Shown one piece after another: positions 44,627-54,872 of a DNA stretch of 64,000 nucleotides; position 1 is the stretch's first letter, and each line of letters opens with the position of its first letter. The stretch is taken from contig JAJOHG010000046.1 of the NCBI GenBank assembly GCA_021029095.1, forward strand, positions 1-64,000, read 5' to 3'. This DNA comes from Phellopilus nigrolimitatus. Its lineage: Eukaryota; Basidiomycota; Agaricomycetes; Hymenochaetales; Hymenochaetaceae. The notes under the pieces are model-generated. The model was given only the letters and a program-made list of their open reading frames with translations, was not told the origin of the DNA and did not search any database. The position numbers were made by a program, and so were the translations under genes.

Positions 44627-45223
44627 CTACTGAAACGCCTCATACAGAACCCGCCAATCCCGACAAACGTACTCCGACCTCGCCAAATCCGTAATCTTCG
44701 GTCCGATATCGGATCGTACGGACTCGAGCACTGTGCGTGCATGGCATAGCACGGCTTGACGGAGATAGTTCATGCAGTGATCGGTGAGTTCTTTTGCTCT
44801 TTGGTCGATCTCTCCGCGTGAAGCAATAGAACTGCGGACAACATCGAGGCATTGCAGTTGATGGAACATTGCGACTGTGAACGGGCGAGCATGGGGTCCC
44901 AGATGAACAGTGCCGTTGCCGGAAGAAGGCGGCACGAGGGCACGCCATTCTGCTTCGCCGTCGGGCGTGTCGAGCGCGTAGCGATTGGTGTCTTCAGGAT
45001 ACATTAGCACGGGACTGACTTCTGGCAATGGCCAAGTCATTGGGTAATCATCGCCCATATAAGCTACCAGAAGGCATTTTCGTGAGTGACATTCGTCTAA
45101 CTTGTTGTACTGGTACATACAGTATGCGCGTGCTCCTGTCTTAGCGCTCGACCACAGCCAAGCGAGCAGTAGGACAGTGCTGGTGAAAGCTAGGACAGCA
45201 CACGTTCGCAAACTCATCTGCAT
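44627..45223 (-). CDS. UstYa-like (DUF3328) protein with degenerate HxxHC motifs
   Basis: ATG 45223 opens a frame of 198 residues; a possible 57 bp in-frame intron at about 45064-45120 would shorten it. One N-terminal membrane segment (TCAVLAFTSTVLLLAWLWSS) is followed by the DUF3328 layout: YMGDDYPMTWPLPEV, EAEWRALVPPSSGNGTVHLG, then the two motif regions and VCRDWRVLYEAFQ. In the first motif FHQLQCL the second His is Gln. In the second, LTDHCMNYLRQ, the leading His is Leu, and the usual CHAD is CHAR. DUF3328 enzymes carry out oxidative cyclisation or related changes on RiPP peptides and depend on these motifs. This copy may therefore be inactive or a partner subunit of the canonical one at 46534-47214. 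Confidence 0.85.
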   Translation of the reverse strand: MQMSLRTCAVLAFTSTVLLLAWLWSSAKTGARAYCMYQYNKLDECHSRKCLLVAYMGDDYPMTWPLPEVSPVLMYPEDTNRYALDTPDGEAEWRALVPPSSGNGTVHLGPHARPFTVAMFHQLQCLDVVRSSIASRGEIDQRAKELTDHCMNYLRQAVLCHARTVLESVRSDIGPKITDLARSEYVCRDWRVLYEAFQ

Positions 45224-45453
45224 CTGCTGAATTTCACAGCCGTGACAATGTTATAAAGTAGCTTCAAGAGGATTGTATTGCCATGGCGGTGTTGTGAAAT
45301 TTAAGTTTGATACCATCGGAATCAGCGTGTTTCCGTAGCGTCTTTTTTTTAACATCAGACAGGACGCATCAGGAAGACACCTCAGGCATTTTTGACTGGG
45401 GTGTTTTGCCTGGTGGTCGGCCTTGATGCAAAAGCTTCCTCGTATGTACAGAC
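45224..45453. promoter_or_regulatory. Bidirectional promoter between UstYa-like and But2-like genes
   Basis: These 230 bp separate two divergent start codons. A TTATAA lies near 45252, suitably placed for the minus-strand gene. Co-regulation of the two genes is inferred from the shared promoter. Confidence 0.5.
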
Positions 45454-46403
45454 ATGCAGCAAGGCTACGAGCTCCTGTCTAACGGCGACGAGCCTACCAA
45501 TGCCAATCTGGAAGGTACGTAGGAGTAATTATTGAGTATACTAAGACTGATCCTTTTTTCAAGTGCCGCCTAACCCTTTATCCCTCTCAAGTATCTTGCT
45601 TGGTCTCTTTGCATTGCTATGCACCATTGCTAATGCGGGACTCTGGTGGTCAAGCGCCTCCAATGTGGCTCCATTAAAGCGACATGACTCCCTCGCTCGT
45701 CCTTCAACTTACATGGGTCTTGAGAAGCTCAAATACGATCCTGCTGAAGAGGCGCAGCGCGTTTTTGCCAACTTCCCATTCTTATTGACGCAGATCAGCG
45801 AGGCAGAGCCCAAGCGCGTGTGGCCAGACGATCCTATACAGAGGCTCACGAGCATTGGGACAGTCTCGCCGGATACACGACACTTCATGCTGACACCCAA
45901 GGTACACTAATCATCCCTTTTTATATTGTTCAATATGCTAAAATTTGAATCAGATCTCGTCCGTTGCGCAATTTCGAGCAGTCGATTTTGGGTACGAGAA
46001 CTGCTCGCTGCACTTTGCGCTGCAGGTCTCTTCTACAGAGGAATTACCTTTGCAGGGGGTAGCCGTGGACATTTGGACACTTGACGCACCTACTCGTCTG
46101 GACGCGGCACATATCTCATGGTCTTCGCGTCCTCCGCGGAAGGAATTGTACGAAACACTGACGTTCTTTCCGAATACCTCGACTACTTCGGATCGCACTT
46201 GGAAGTGTGCATGGGGCGAATTTCAGACATTTGAGTTCGCTTGTGCGCAAAGAGGGGAACAGGAAAGATGTAATGTGGACTTCTGGCAGAGTCCAAAAAT
46301 ATCTACGCTCGGTGAGTTAGTTTGCTTGTACTCATTGAAAATTATTCGGCTTACCGTATTTCTACCAGGCGTGACTTTGACGCAGCGCTCCTCGCTAGCT
46401 TGA
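45454..46403 (+). CDS. But2-C-like protein with N-terminal membrane anchor
   Basis: The first exon starts at ATG 45454 (MQQGYELLSNGDEP), then come exons with SLSSILLGLFALLCTIANAG, a single membrane segment, and a lumenal or extracellular domain. That domain holds RPSTYMGLEKLKYD, RVWPDDPIQRLTSIGTVSPD, VAQFRAVDFGYENCSLHFAL, SWSSRPPRKELYET and a final CNVDFWQSPKISTLGVTLTQ. The pattern fits basidiomycete proteins that I recall being annotated as But2 C-terminal domain (ubiquitin-3 binding protein) proteins. Their real function is unknown. It is transcribed divergently from the degenerate UstYa gene and flanked by the canonical one, so it is a candidate cluster component acting on the same secretory-pathway substrate. 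Exon joints rest on phase agreement. Confidence 0.7.
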
Positions 46404-46533
46404 GTGATATCATATGCCCAACTCCTCGACGATACACCCCGAGAAAACTGTTTTTATTTTACGAATGAGTTGTGCAGGCGGCTCGCATGTATCATTATTT
46501 GCGCATCACAGTCGAAAGCAATAATATATGTTA

Positions 46534-47214
46534 TTAGCTAGATATCCAGTTCTCTTGTCTATACGCCATCCAATCCCAGTAGTTGTCCTCAACAAACGCA
46601 TACACAGCGCTCCAGTCCCCACACTCCCTCGTGCCCCCTACACGCTCGCTGTCAAATTCTCGCTCAGTCCACCCAGGCGGCTCGAGCGTCGCGTCCGCCT
46701 GACACAGGAGGTTCTGCCGCAAGTAGTTGAAGCAGTGCTGCAGATGTGCATTGGGCGCGCTCTGCGTGGCTAGCGCTTTCGCGAAAAGATGCAGGCAGTG
46801 CTGTTGGTGGACCATCGACACCGCGAATATCCGTTTCTTGGGGCCAAGGCGCACGTAGCCGAGCTGACGAGCGAGATTCCCCCACCAGGTGGGCACGGAG
46901 GCGTTGGTTGTGCCGAAGCGCGTAGACTCCTCAAATGTGTAGGAAATGGAGGGGAGGCTCCCACCCGGGAGGGGAACGGTAGAAGGGTAAGAGTTGCCTA
47001 GATATGTGTAATTCTCTGTGTGATTCTCTGCGAGCCAAGGAAGCAAGAGAGTTAATTGACTTATTTTTAGCATTCTTAGATATTTAAATTTACCTAGAGC
47101 AGGCAATTGCTGCTGCTTGTAATTGAGGATTGAGAAGAAAAGGAAGATGGCATTGAAGGCGCTCAAGAAGACGAGGACAACTTTGACCGATTTTTGAGTA
47201 GCAAGCATGTGCAT
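46534..47214 (-). CDS. UstYa-like (DUF3328) oxidase with intact HxxHC motifs
   Basis: ATG 47214 (MHMLATQKSVKVVLVFLSAF) opens the frame, with a membrane segment over residues 9-30. A small in-frame intron near 47034-47095 is likely, giving LENHTENYTYLGNSYPS. The DUF3328 domain follows: WWGNLARQLGYVRLGPKKRI, first motif HQQHCLH, second motif HLQHCFNYLRQNLLCQAD, then CGDWSAVYAFVEDNY. Both HxxHC motifs are complete. UstYa/UstYb-type enzymes act in the secretory pathway on Kex2-released peptides and form cyclising ether bonds or other oxidations in dikaritin RiPPs. With the repeat-peptide gene 4.2 kb away, this is the best candidate tailoring enzyme. A TATAAG box lies 46 bp upstream (47260-47265). 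Confidence 0.9.
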   Translation of the reverse strand: MHMLATQKSVKVVLVFLSAFNAIFLFFSILNYKQQQLPALGKFKYLRMLKISQLTLLLPWLAENHTENYTYLGNSYPSTVPLPGGSLPSISYTFEESTRFGTTNASVPTWWGNLARQLGYVRLGPKKRIFAVSMVHQQHCLHLFAKALATQSAPNAHLQHCFNYLRQNLLCQADATLEPPGWTEREFDSERVGGTRECGDWSAVYAFVEDNYWDWMAYRQENWISS

Positions 47215-47382
47215 GGGTGGTCTACAGGGATATTTTTATGGATCTCAGAACTAAAGCTGCTTATATCCTCTGCTCGAGATCCGGGCTGATCATCATTGAT
47301 TTTCCGCGGAAGAAGCGGAGAACTTTGTTGCCCAAAGTGATACCAAATATTATTCAACTAAACAGACCGTCTCACACAATGA

Positions 47383-48660
47383 CTAATTTACAGAGCCCTC
47401 GCTCATCCGACTGGAATGCGCATTACCAGATTCCTTCCCGAACATATTGTCCTCCAAGCCCAACTGTATCGCGTTCGTGTCGCCAGATGGGTCGAGTGCG
47501 CTGTTCGATGTTTGTCGAGCCACAGTCTCAAACTGCATGCTTGAGAGGGGCGCCGTCGCCGTCCGTCTGTCCCAAGCCCGTCGTTTCGCCACACGGAAAA
47601 TAATCAGCATCGGAGCGATTATCTTGTGAAAATATGACTTCGTAAGTGTGCTGTCCATATTACGGATGCAGGCAACTAATCCATACCTGAACTTGCGACA
47701 GAATGGGCAGGAAGATGTGCGAGATCTGACTATTTGCCCCGTACGGGCCGATGAAAAGCAACGAGAAGACAGCGTAGAGCATAGAGCTCTCGACGATCAT
47801 AGCTGCAATAGTGACGTACGGGACCGCGGCAACTTGCTCCGGACCGAGTGTGCGATGTAGCTTACGGCGGTAAAGTAGCAGGCGCGTCGCAATGAGCAGC
47901 GTCACGAGAATGTTGAGCGCCATAGAGAGGGAGAAATACGGAACGCCAAAATTGACGCTAACTTTGGACCAGAGATTCGCGCCTGGCCGCGATGACTGGA
48001 AGAGCACCATAATGCCCATAGCTGGAGTTTGCACGAGATAAGACATGTGCCAAAGTAAAAGAACATCTCAGCGCACTTATGGAGCCAAGATACATTAGAA
48101 TTGGTAGGGCAACGACGTAGAATCGGAGGCGGAAGATGACAAGACAACGAAAAAGCTGCAAAAAAGTGGCGCAAAATCGTTACAATCTTGTCAATTGAAA
48201 GTAAAGAGAGTTGAGTGAGCTCACTAAAAAACCGTCCGCCAGCCATCCTGAAATGATGGAACATGCATTTGGAACTATTGTGATCGCGGACGAGTACTGA
48301 GAAAGAGCATATGCAGTTGGCCCTCCAGGGAAATCGCGGTTGTCGATAAACATGAGCTGGAAAGAGCGCATGCTCATGCCAATGAAGATGGTGCCAAGGG
48401 AAAACATCATGCAGGTGTATATAAGAAGTGTCCAGTCCAAACGTTCCTGGCTACGTTTTCGGGCTTCCAAGAGTGCATAGGTGGTCAGGAGGAAGACGAC
48501 GAACGACACGCCTAAGAGTCGAAGTCAGAGTGCGCTTTCACTGAGAAAAGTACGGTCGGTACGCACCATAAGTTACGAAAGACATGCAGTCTCCGATCAA
48601 CGTTGCGCGCTCCAGCCATAGGACGTCGGCTGGAAGATTGGGGGCATAGGGGTTAACCAT
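47383..48660 (-). CDS. Multi-pass membrane protein (copy 1)
   Basis: A multi-exon gene from ATG 48660 (MVNPYAPNLPADVLWLERAT). Hydrophobic helices follow: MSFVVFLLTTYALLEARKRS, WTLLIYTCMMFSLGTIFIGM, LFRCLVIFRLRFYVVALPIL, FGVPYFSLSMALNILVTLLI and VTIAAMIVESSMLYAVFSLL, making about seven membrane segments. A cytosolic tail follows IIAPMLIIFRVAKRRAWDRR. The layout recalls the large family of uncharacterised seven-helix proteins of Agaricomycetes. Transport, receptor or scaffold roles are all possible. It sits next to the canonical UstYa gene on the same strand. A full copy with the same promoter is at 58203-59525 in inverted orientation. Confidence 0.82.
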
Positions 48661-49099
48661 GGTTTCACTGGGGTTGACACTGCAGAACTTGTGCTGATGA
48701 GCGACGAGCACTGCAGCTGCAGAGTGTCTTGACGGCCGTCATGAAGTATAAAGCCTTTTTTGGAGTCAGACCCCACCAACTTTGATGTAACGTAAGAAGT
48801 TTCATAGTTATTGTCCTTAGAATGCGATGAATGAATTGCATCCGATAGACCGTGAGCAGGAGCTCGCGCCGAGCGTCAAATCCATCAAAATCACCATCAC
48901 CACCATACAATCAGTGGTGATGCGAGAGCCCTGAAAAGATCTGAGTTGTTGGTTCTGCGGATACCGGAGCCCGAATTTTAGACGGAGCGCGCAGGGTAAG
49001 TGCCGGTTCATGCCCGCCGGTTACTATCTCCTACCATTTGGAAAGAGGAAACCGCCGATTCGGAAAAGACATGTACATGTGCAAGCGTGAAGAATACTC
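48661..49099. promoter_or_regulatory. Promoter region of membrane protein copy 1
   Basis: The reverse complement of about 48700-49085 is recognisably the same as 57800-58200, upstream of copy 2. Shared blocks include TACATGTCTTTTC, CGGCACTTACCCTGCGC and GGGCTCTCGCATCACCACTG. Conservation over about 400 bp shows the gene was duplicated with its promoter. Confidence 0.75.
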
Positions 49100-49107
49100 A
49101 GTAGCCT
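49100..49107. repeat. Left target-site duplication AGTAGCCT
   Basis: AGTAGCCT stands directly before the left terminal inverted repeat and again directly after the right one (54873-54880). The match extends to AGTAGCCTTTG, because the element start TTGACGG and the right host flank TTGTCAG share three bases. The true length is thus 8 bp by best TIR symmetry, with 9-11 bp possible. Confidence 0.75.
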
Positions 49108-49410
49108 TTGACGGTCGTTACTGGACAAAATAGTGGACTTAGACTTGAGATAGTGATGATCATCGATGATCATCGATGATCATCGATGATCACTAGTGAT
49201 CACTGGTGAAAACCAAGTCAAAGAGCTATTCATCGATGATCACTAGTGATCACTAGTGATCGTCGATGAATGGGCACTTGGTTTTCATCGTTCACTAGTG
49301 ATCACTAGTGATCATTAATGAATGGGGACTTGGGTTCATTGTTCATCAGTGATCATCAATGAACGTTGTGCTTCGACTTGAGTGTTCACCAGTCATTGAT
49401 GAACAGTGAA
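49108..49410. repeat. Left terminal inverted repeat with palindrome arrays
   Basis: Contains GATCATCGATGATC units in tandem (49150-49185), then GATCACTAGTGATC units, alternating with AAACCAAGTCAAAGAGCTAT and CACTTGGTTTTC blocks. Over about 49151-49255 it matches the reverse complement of 54720-54810 with a single mismatch noticed. Toward the inside the copies diverge. Confidence 0.85.
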
Positions 49411-49744
49411 ATTATATTTATTCAATTCTAATAAATGGCCTCATAAATGAGCAAGGATCAGTGAATGGATTTGACTGGCGTTCACCACTCACTGATGAGT
49501 GGTGAATGCCTCAAATCCGAGATCATCCGACAAAAAGACTATAATTAAATATTTAGTGATAACACAGCCGCAAACTTTGATCGACGTTCTGCTTCGTCCA
49601 TACGCGATATCGGGCGGACACCCGCCCTCGTTCCCACGCTCTCGTCCAACTCAGCTCCTGAGTTTTCGAGAGGACCTTTCCGTCTCGTCTGCACAATCCA
49701 TCATGTCTGTATGCAGCTTTGGAAGCTGACGCATAACGCTGCGC

Positions 49745-52700
49745 ATGAACATCACTGTCGACTACGACGGCCCAAGTTTATCCGACACCTCGTCGCTTGT
49801 GAGCTTGGACGAATACAAGAACCGCAATAGCAGCGGCTCTTCGTGTCTCTTTCGTTCGGATAGACGGCGCGCACCGAGCCGGAGAATGATAGCGTCACTG
49901 TCAGCTCGAGGGACACCACCGGGTTACTTGTGCAAAAAATGAAGACAATCATGAACGGCGGGAGGTCGACAGTGCAGGACTTCCACTCCTTGTCCGGCTT
50001 GGAGTCTGAGTCTGACGCAAGCGCGTTCGATAGTACGTCCTTGGCATCCAAATATCTGTTTCGTTTTTTGATTTGATTTGTTCTAACATCTAGAAAAAAG
50101 AGCGGTACCCCGCGGATCCTTCTGCAGTTTTCGAGCGCCTGAAGTTGTCCGAATCCTCCGAGTCCATCAAGCGAAACACGCAATGGCTGCGCGACCAGAC
50201 GTCGCGCGCTATCACGGTTCAACGGTATCATGACACTCAAGTCTGTCGTCTCCGATGGTTCCTCACTCGCGCTGAGCGGTGCAGAGCCCGTTCCTTGCAC
50301 TGCAGCAGGACAACGGCCGCTATTACTATACGTACTTACTACACGTACACCTTCGGGAGCTCGTTGTCCGCCGCGTCCGCATCCGCTGCTCACGACGACG
50401 TCAGCATTGGCGAGCACGGCAGCCACCGCGTCGCGGACTGGCCCGATCCGAAGCTACACTGGCTTGCATCTCAGAAGACCCTTGCGCAGCCCCAGTCCAA
50501 GTCTGGCTCGTCCAACTACCTCACCCCCTCCTCGTCTTTGAATCGCCAATCTGCGTCCTTGTCGACCCCCGACCCACTTTCACGCACCGCGGACACCCCG
50601 CCCGAGGTTCGGCAGCTCGTGCCGCCCGCATGTACGGACTGCTCCGCGTGCGGCGTTTTTCTCGACGCGTTCTGCTACGTATACTCGACATGCGGGGAAC
50701 GCACGCCGCGCCCACGCGCGAGCCCAGGCGCGAACGGGCACGCGATCGGGAGGGCAAGGCGCGTGCGGACGTCGTCGTGTCGGTGTTCGACCCGCTCGCG
50801 TACCCGCCGCGCGCCCGTGCCCGCTGCCCAGGAGAAAGCTCGCAAACACCTCGCCGTACAGACACACAGAGTCATCATACCGGGTAACCGTCCTATGCTG
50901 CGTGGTTCGACATGTCCAAAATGCACCGTATTGAACGACGAGCGCTGCCTGAGTTCTTCAACTCTCGCAACCGCTCTAAAACGCCTTCCATATTCAAGGA
51001 CTACTGCGACTTCATGATCAACACATACAAGCTACAACCAAGCGAGTATCTAACACTTAACGCCTGCCGAAGAAACCTCGCAGGTGATGTCTGCACTATC
51101 ATGCGTGTCCATACTTTCCTTGAGCAATGGGGGCTCATTAATTACCAGGTATTCTCTCTAAGTTTTCTTTAAAGAGATCTTAATCTAACCTTTTGCTCAG
51201 GTTGATCCCGACACGCGACTCGCATCACTGGCTTCTTTATTCACTGGTCATTTCCGCGTTGTTCTCGACACTCCCCGTGGTCTGCAGTCTCTGCATTCTG
51301 GTACTTGACCTCTGCTTCGCCAAAAAATGCTTCAGCGCCGCAAAGGCCGGTCCTGGTGCCACGCCCGCTTCTCTGGAGCTACGTTTATACATCTATCAAA
51401 CAACCGCGAAGGCGTCCCGCAAGATCTCATCGTCCGAAGTGAAAGCCCCTACAAACGATTGCTTACACCCCGGCTCAAGAGGCGTTAGCTTTTCGTGCGA
51501 CACCTGTGGCGTGGACTGCACGCCCGTGCGCTACCACTCGCTGAAGAACAAGGACTACAAGCTCTGTCGACCGTGCGACCGCAGGACAACGCCCGTTACT
51601 ATTACACGTACACCTCCGGGAGCTCGTCGTCCGCCGTGTCCGTGTCAACTGTTCACGACGATGTCGGCATCGGCGAGCATGGCAGCCACCGCGTCGCGGA
51701 CTGGCGCGATTCGAAGCTACAGTGGTTTGCGTCTCAGAAGATACTTGTGCAGCCCCAGTCCAAATCTGGCTCATCCGACTACCCCTCCCCCTCGTCGTCG
51801 TCGGATCGTTAATCCGCATCCTCGTCGACCTCCGACCCTCTTCCACGCACCGCGGACACCCTGCCTGACGTCCGGCAGCTCGTGCCGCCCGCGTGCACGG
51901 ACTGTTCTGCGTGCGGCGTCCTGCTCGACGCATTCCGTTACGAGTGCTCAATGTGCAGGGAGTGCACGCCGCCCCGCGCACGAGCCCTGGTGCGAACGGG
52001 CATGCGAATGGGAAGGGTAAGGCGCGCGTCGACGTCGTCGACATGTCGATGTTCGACCTGCTCGCGTACCCGCCGCGCGCACGACGAACAGCAAGCCGTC
52101 TCCCGCGTGCCCGCGCCCGCTGCCCACGCTCCCCTCCACGCCCTCTGCGTCGTCTGCGTCATCGTCATCGACGGCGCGGGTGACGGCGGTTACGAGCTCT
52201 GTCCGGGCTGCTTCGAGACGGTCGGCGTGCTGCATGCGCTGGCGGGCGGCGCGGCGTCCGACGAGCCGACCTCGGCTTCGCCGGAAGACTAGCGCACGCT
52301 GAGCCAGCTGCGGCACGCGGCTCCGAGGAAGAAGGGCTACTTCCGCCATGTGTACCTCGAGAAACTGTTGAGCGCGTCGGGGTGGAAAGACGTTGGTGCG
52401 TGACTCGTCTCTTTTTGATTTCGAAATTAGCGGATGCTGAGTAGTCCGGATGGTGCAGAGCAAGACAATATAAGCGAGTGTACGATCTGCAACACCTCTT
52501 TGACAGCGTAGCACTACAATTACGCATCGTGCAAGAACTTCGTACTCTGCCACGCATGCTACAGGTACGTGTCACCACCAATAATGATGTCCCCCTGTGT
52601 ACTTGAGCTTGTCGTTTTTATAGCCAAGTACACGAAATCCATTCTTCACACGCTTTCCTCGATGTTCCCGACAGGCCGCACCGTTCTCGAAGCGAGCCCG

Positions 52701-54181
52701 ACCTGGAACTAACGAATAATCTAAATGATGACGGGCTCGGGGACAAATGTAGGCCGTTCGTATCTCTAAATGAAAGAAATAGTGACAGTTCCGGACCGTA
52801 ACAGCGCTAACGCATCCCGCGTCCGGATGTTAAGTGCGCCCAGTAAGTTCACTGCTGACTTTCTTTAAAGCAAGGCTGACAAAATTTGATAGTTGCCTTA
52901 TGGACATAGTATGCGCTCGCTTCCGTTGCGCAACTTGCGAGTTGGTGGATATATGTTCAAATTGCGAATGTTCGAATTGCGAAGTTGCTGGCTTGCCTGG
53001 AAACCTAGATACTGATGATGGTGGTCACAATACCTCCCACATCATGATCAAGGTAAATCCCCTCGACAAATAAAACACAGTTCTGACCAAACTGACCAAC
53101 TCATCTTACCGGAGATTCCCATCCCCTTAAATTCGAGCAAAGTGCAGACAGCGAGCAGACGCGCGCGGCAGCTATGGACCGGTCGCGACTCACTGTACGT
53201 ACAGTGCACACCCAGCAGACGCGTGCGCGCGGACTCGCTTCGGGAGGCCGACGCAGTCACCATCATCGGGTCCGGCTCAAAACATGCACGCGGTGGCCGC
53301 TGTGACCACAAGGCGCTCGACCTCCGCATCGCGTGCAAGGGATGCAACCAGAGCAACGTCGGCGTGCGGTTCCAATGTGCGACGACGAAGACCCAGTCGT
53401 ATAGCTTGTAGTGTTTTCCCTATATTTGCAAAATGATGCGGGGCTTGACTGGAGCTGTTGTTCGCTCTTCGTATTGCTCCGTGCAGTGCGCCAACTGCGA
53501 GCAGCAATCGTATCTTCTTCACGACCCAATGCATATTTTCTTTAAGCTACCGCAGCCCGTGGACCGTCCGATTGAGTCGCAATTTGCCATTCTGCCAATC
53601 CTGTACGTCCCAATCGCACTTCCTTCACGTATCGTGTTCCGAAAACTAACGTCTGTTCGCGGATTTTAGGTACAGGCAGTCCGCAGGTCCAGCAGATCGA
53701 CTCAACTCCTCTCATCCCAAAGGTCAGTACGCACTTCCGTAACCGGAAAACCAGTCCTCTTTTTCTGTCGCAGTTTCATCTGCTGTTCTAGCTTGTCTCG
53801 CGACGCTCTACCACAACGTGGCGCTTTGTGATCGCTGCATGGACCGCATCAAAGGCGTGTGGTTCCGTTGCATGTACTGCGCGAAGGATCTCTGCGATGT
53901 GTGTGAAAACTTGAATCCGCACGCACACGATCGCACCCATTTCTTCTATGTTTTCAAGGCGCCGGTGAATACTTTGTTCTCTTGTGCTTTAAGTTTTTGT
54001 GTCTCTTATTATTACAACTCGGTTTATCTTATTTTAGGTGGATATGCAGATCTTCAGGTGAGAATAAATGTCTCTGTGTCACGTTTTACCTGACCGTTCG
54101 TTGCTTCGCAGGATTGTAGCAGAGCTGGATAATCTGGAAGGGAGTCCGCCGGCGCTGAATTATCCCGTGTATTACTCGTAA
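49745..54181 (+). CDS. Multi-ZZ zinc-finger protein gene, possibly degraded
   Basis: Coding segments on the plus strand carry up to nine ZZ-type cysteine clusters. The clearest are [14 protein letters not shown] (about 51490-51580), [20 protein letters not shown] (52500-52660), [14 protein letters not shown] (52905-52985), [16 protein letters not shown] (53330), [19 protein letters not shown] (53490-53550) and [20 protein letters not shown] (53825-53950). The end is [18 protein letters not shown] domains bind protein N-termini or act in autophagy receptors such as NBR1; fungal multi-ZZ proteins are uncharacterised. The 5' half is duplicated and disturbed: an early stop after 49940, a stop inside the fifth cluster (52510) and others at 51810. 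Either many introns were missed or the gene is decaying. The exact start is unsure. It is the cargo of the 5.77 kb unit. Confidence 0.6.
50300..50860 (+). repeat. Internal duplication of the ZZ gene, copy 1
   Basis: Runs from GCAGGACAACGGCCGCTATT through GAGCACGGCAGCCACCGCGT to the [14 protein letters not shown] cluster. It matches 51585-52110 in order and orientation with frequent substitutions, so it arose by an older tandem duplication of about 1.3 kb. Confidence 0.8.
51585..52110 (+). repeat. Internal duplication of the ZZ gene, copy 2
   Basis: Second copy: [54 protein letters not shown]. The two copies differ by small indels that change frame, one reason to suspect decay. Confidence 0.8.
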
Positions 54182-54524
54182 TGTCACTTCTGTTCGCTAT
54201 CATTTTATTGCCAATTAGCATCACATGTATTTTGCCTTCATGTATTTCCAGTACTTGCTGTATACATAGCGGATGCTTCTTGGAAGATTTACGGGTTGGC
54301 TCAGAGTGCAAAAAAGTGTAATCAAGACATAGTAACGTGTTGAGGGGAACTCTAATTTATGTTTCTTTGGAAAAGAAAACTAGACAACAAATTGTTCAAG
54401 AGTGTGGCTTGAATGGAGCTCCGGGATCTACCCTACTTCGAAATGATGTGTCATAAGGACATCGGGTCTGGTCGGAAAGGAGGTTATTTGTAATAAATCT
54501 GGTCTTTCAAGTCGTTTTCATTGA

Positions 54525-54872
54525 TCATAAATGAACAATGATTAAGATTTGACTTTTAAAAATCATTACTCATTGATGATCATCAATGATCATCAATGAT
54601 TAGTAATCACTAGTGATCACTAGTAATCAATGAAAACATAACTTTTTTCATTGATGATCATTGATGACTAGTGAATTCCAAGTCTCCGTTCATCAATGTT
54701 CATTGATGATCACTAGTGATCACTAGTGATCATCGATGAATAGCTCTTGGACTTGGTTTTCACCAGTGATCACTAGTGATCATCGATGATCATCGATGAT
54801 CATCGATGAATTTCCCAAGTCAAAGTCCAAAATCCCCAAGTCCAATGTTTTTTGTCCGATAGCGACCGTCAT
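54525..54872. repeat. Right terminal inverted repeat with palindrome arrays
   Basis: Mirror of the left repeat, with GATCATCGATGATC units at about 54775-54812 and GATCACTAGTGATC units at 54710-54730 and 54765-54780. The inner part shows GATCATCAATGATC variants. Confidence 0.85.

Larger units (their letters stand above)
49108..54872. mobile_element. 5.77 kb DNA transposon-like unit with long TIRs carrying a ZZ-domain gene
   Basis: The unit starts TTGACGGTCGTTACTGGACA and ends with the near reverse complement TGTCCGATAGCGACCGTCAT. An 8 bp direct duplication AGTAGCCT flanks it. The inverted repeats extend inward about 300 bp and are built from palindromic blocks. No transposase is recognised inside; the only gene-like content is the ZZ zinc-finger gene. 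An 8 bp duplication is known for hAT and KDZ elements, so a non-autonomous relative moved in trans is a reasonable guess. Its insertion beside the membrane-protein gene separates the two copies of the cluster genes. Confidence 0.75.

Noticed and set aside
50145..51017. 290-codon frame as an independent gene
   Set aside because: Other frames of the same stretch carry the cysteine clusters, and the segment is a duplicated, GC-rich part of the ZZ gene; the open length is largely compositional.
49108..54872. Palindrome arrays as a CRISPR or centromeric satellite
   Set aside because: There are no unique spacers, and the arrays form mirrored terminal repeats with a target-site duplication.
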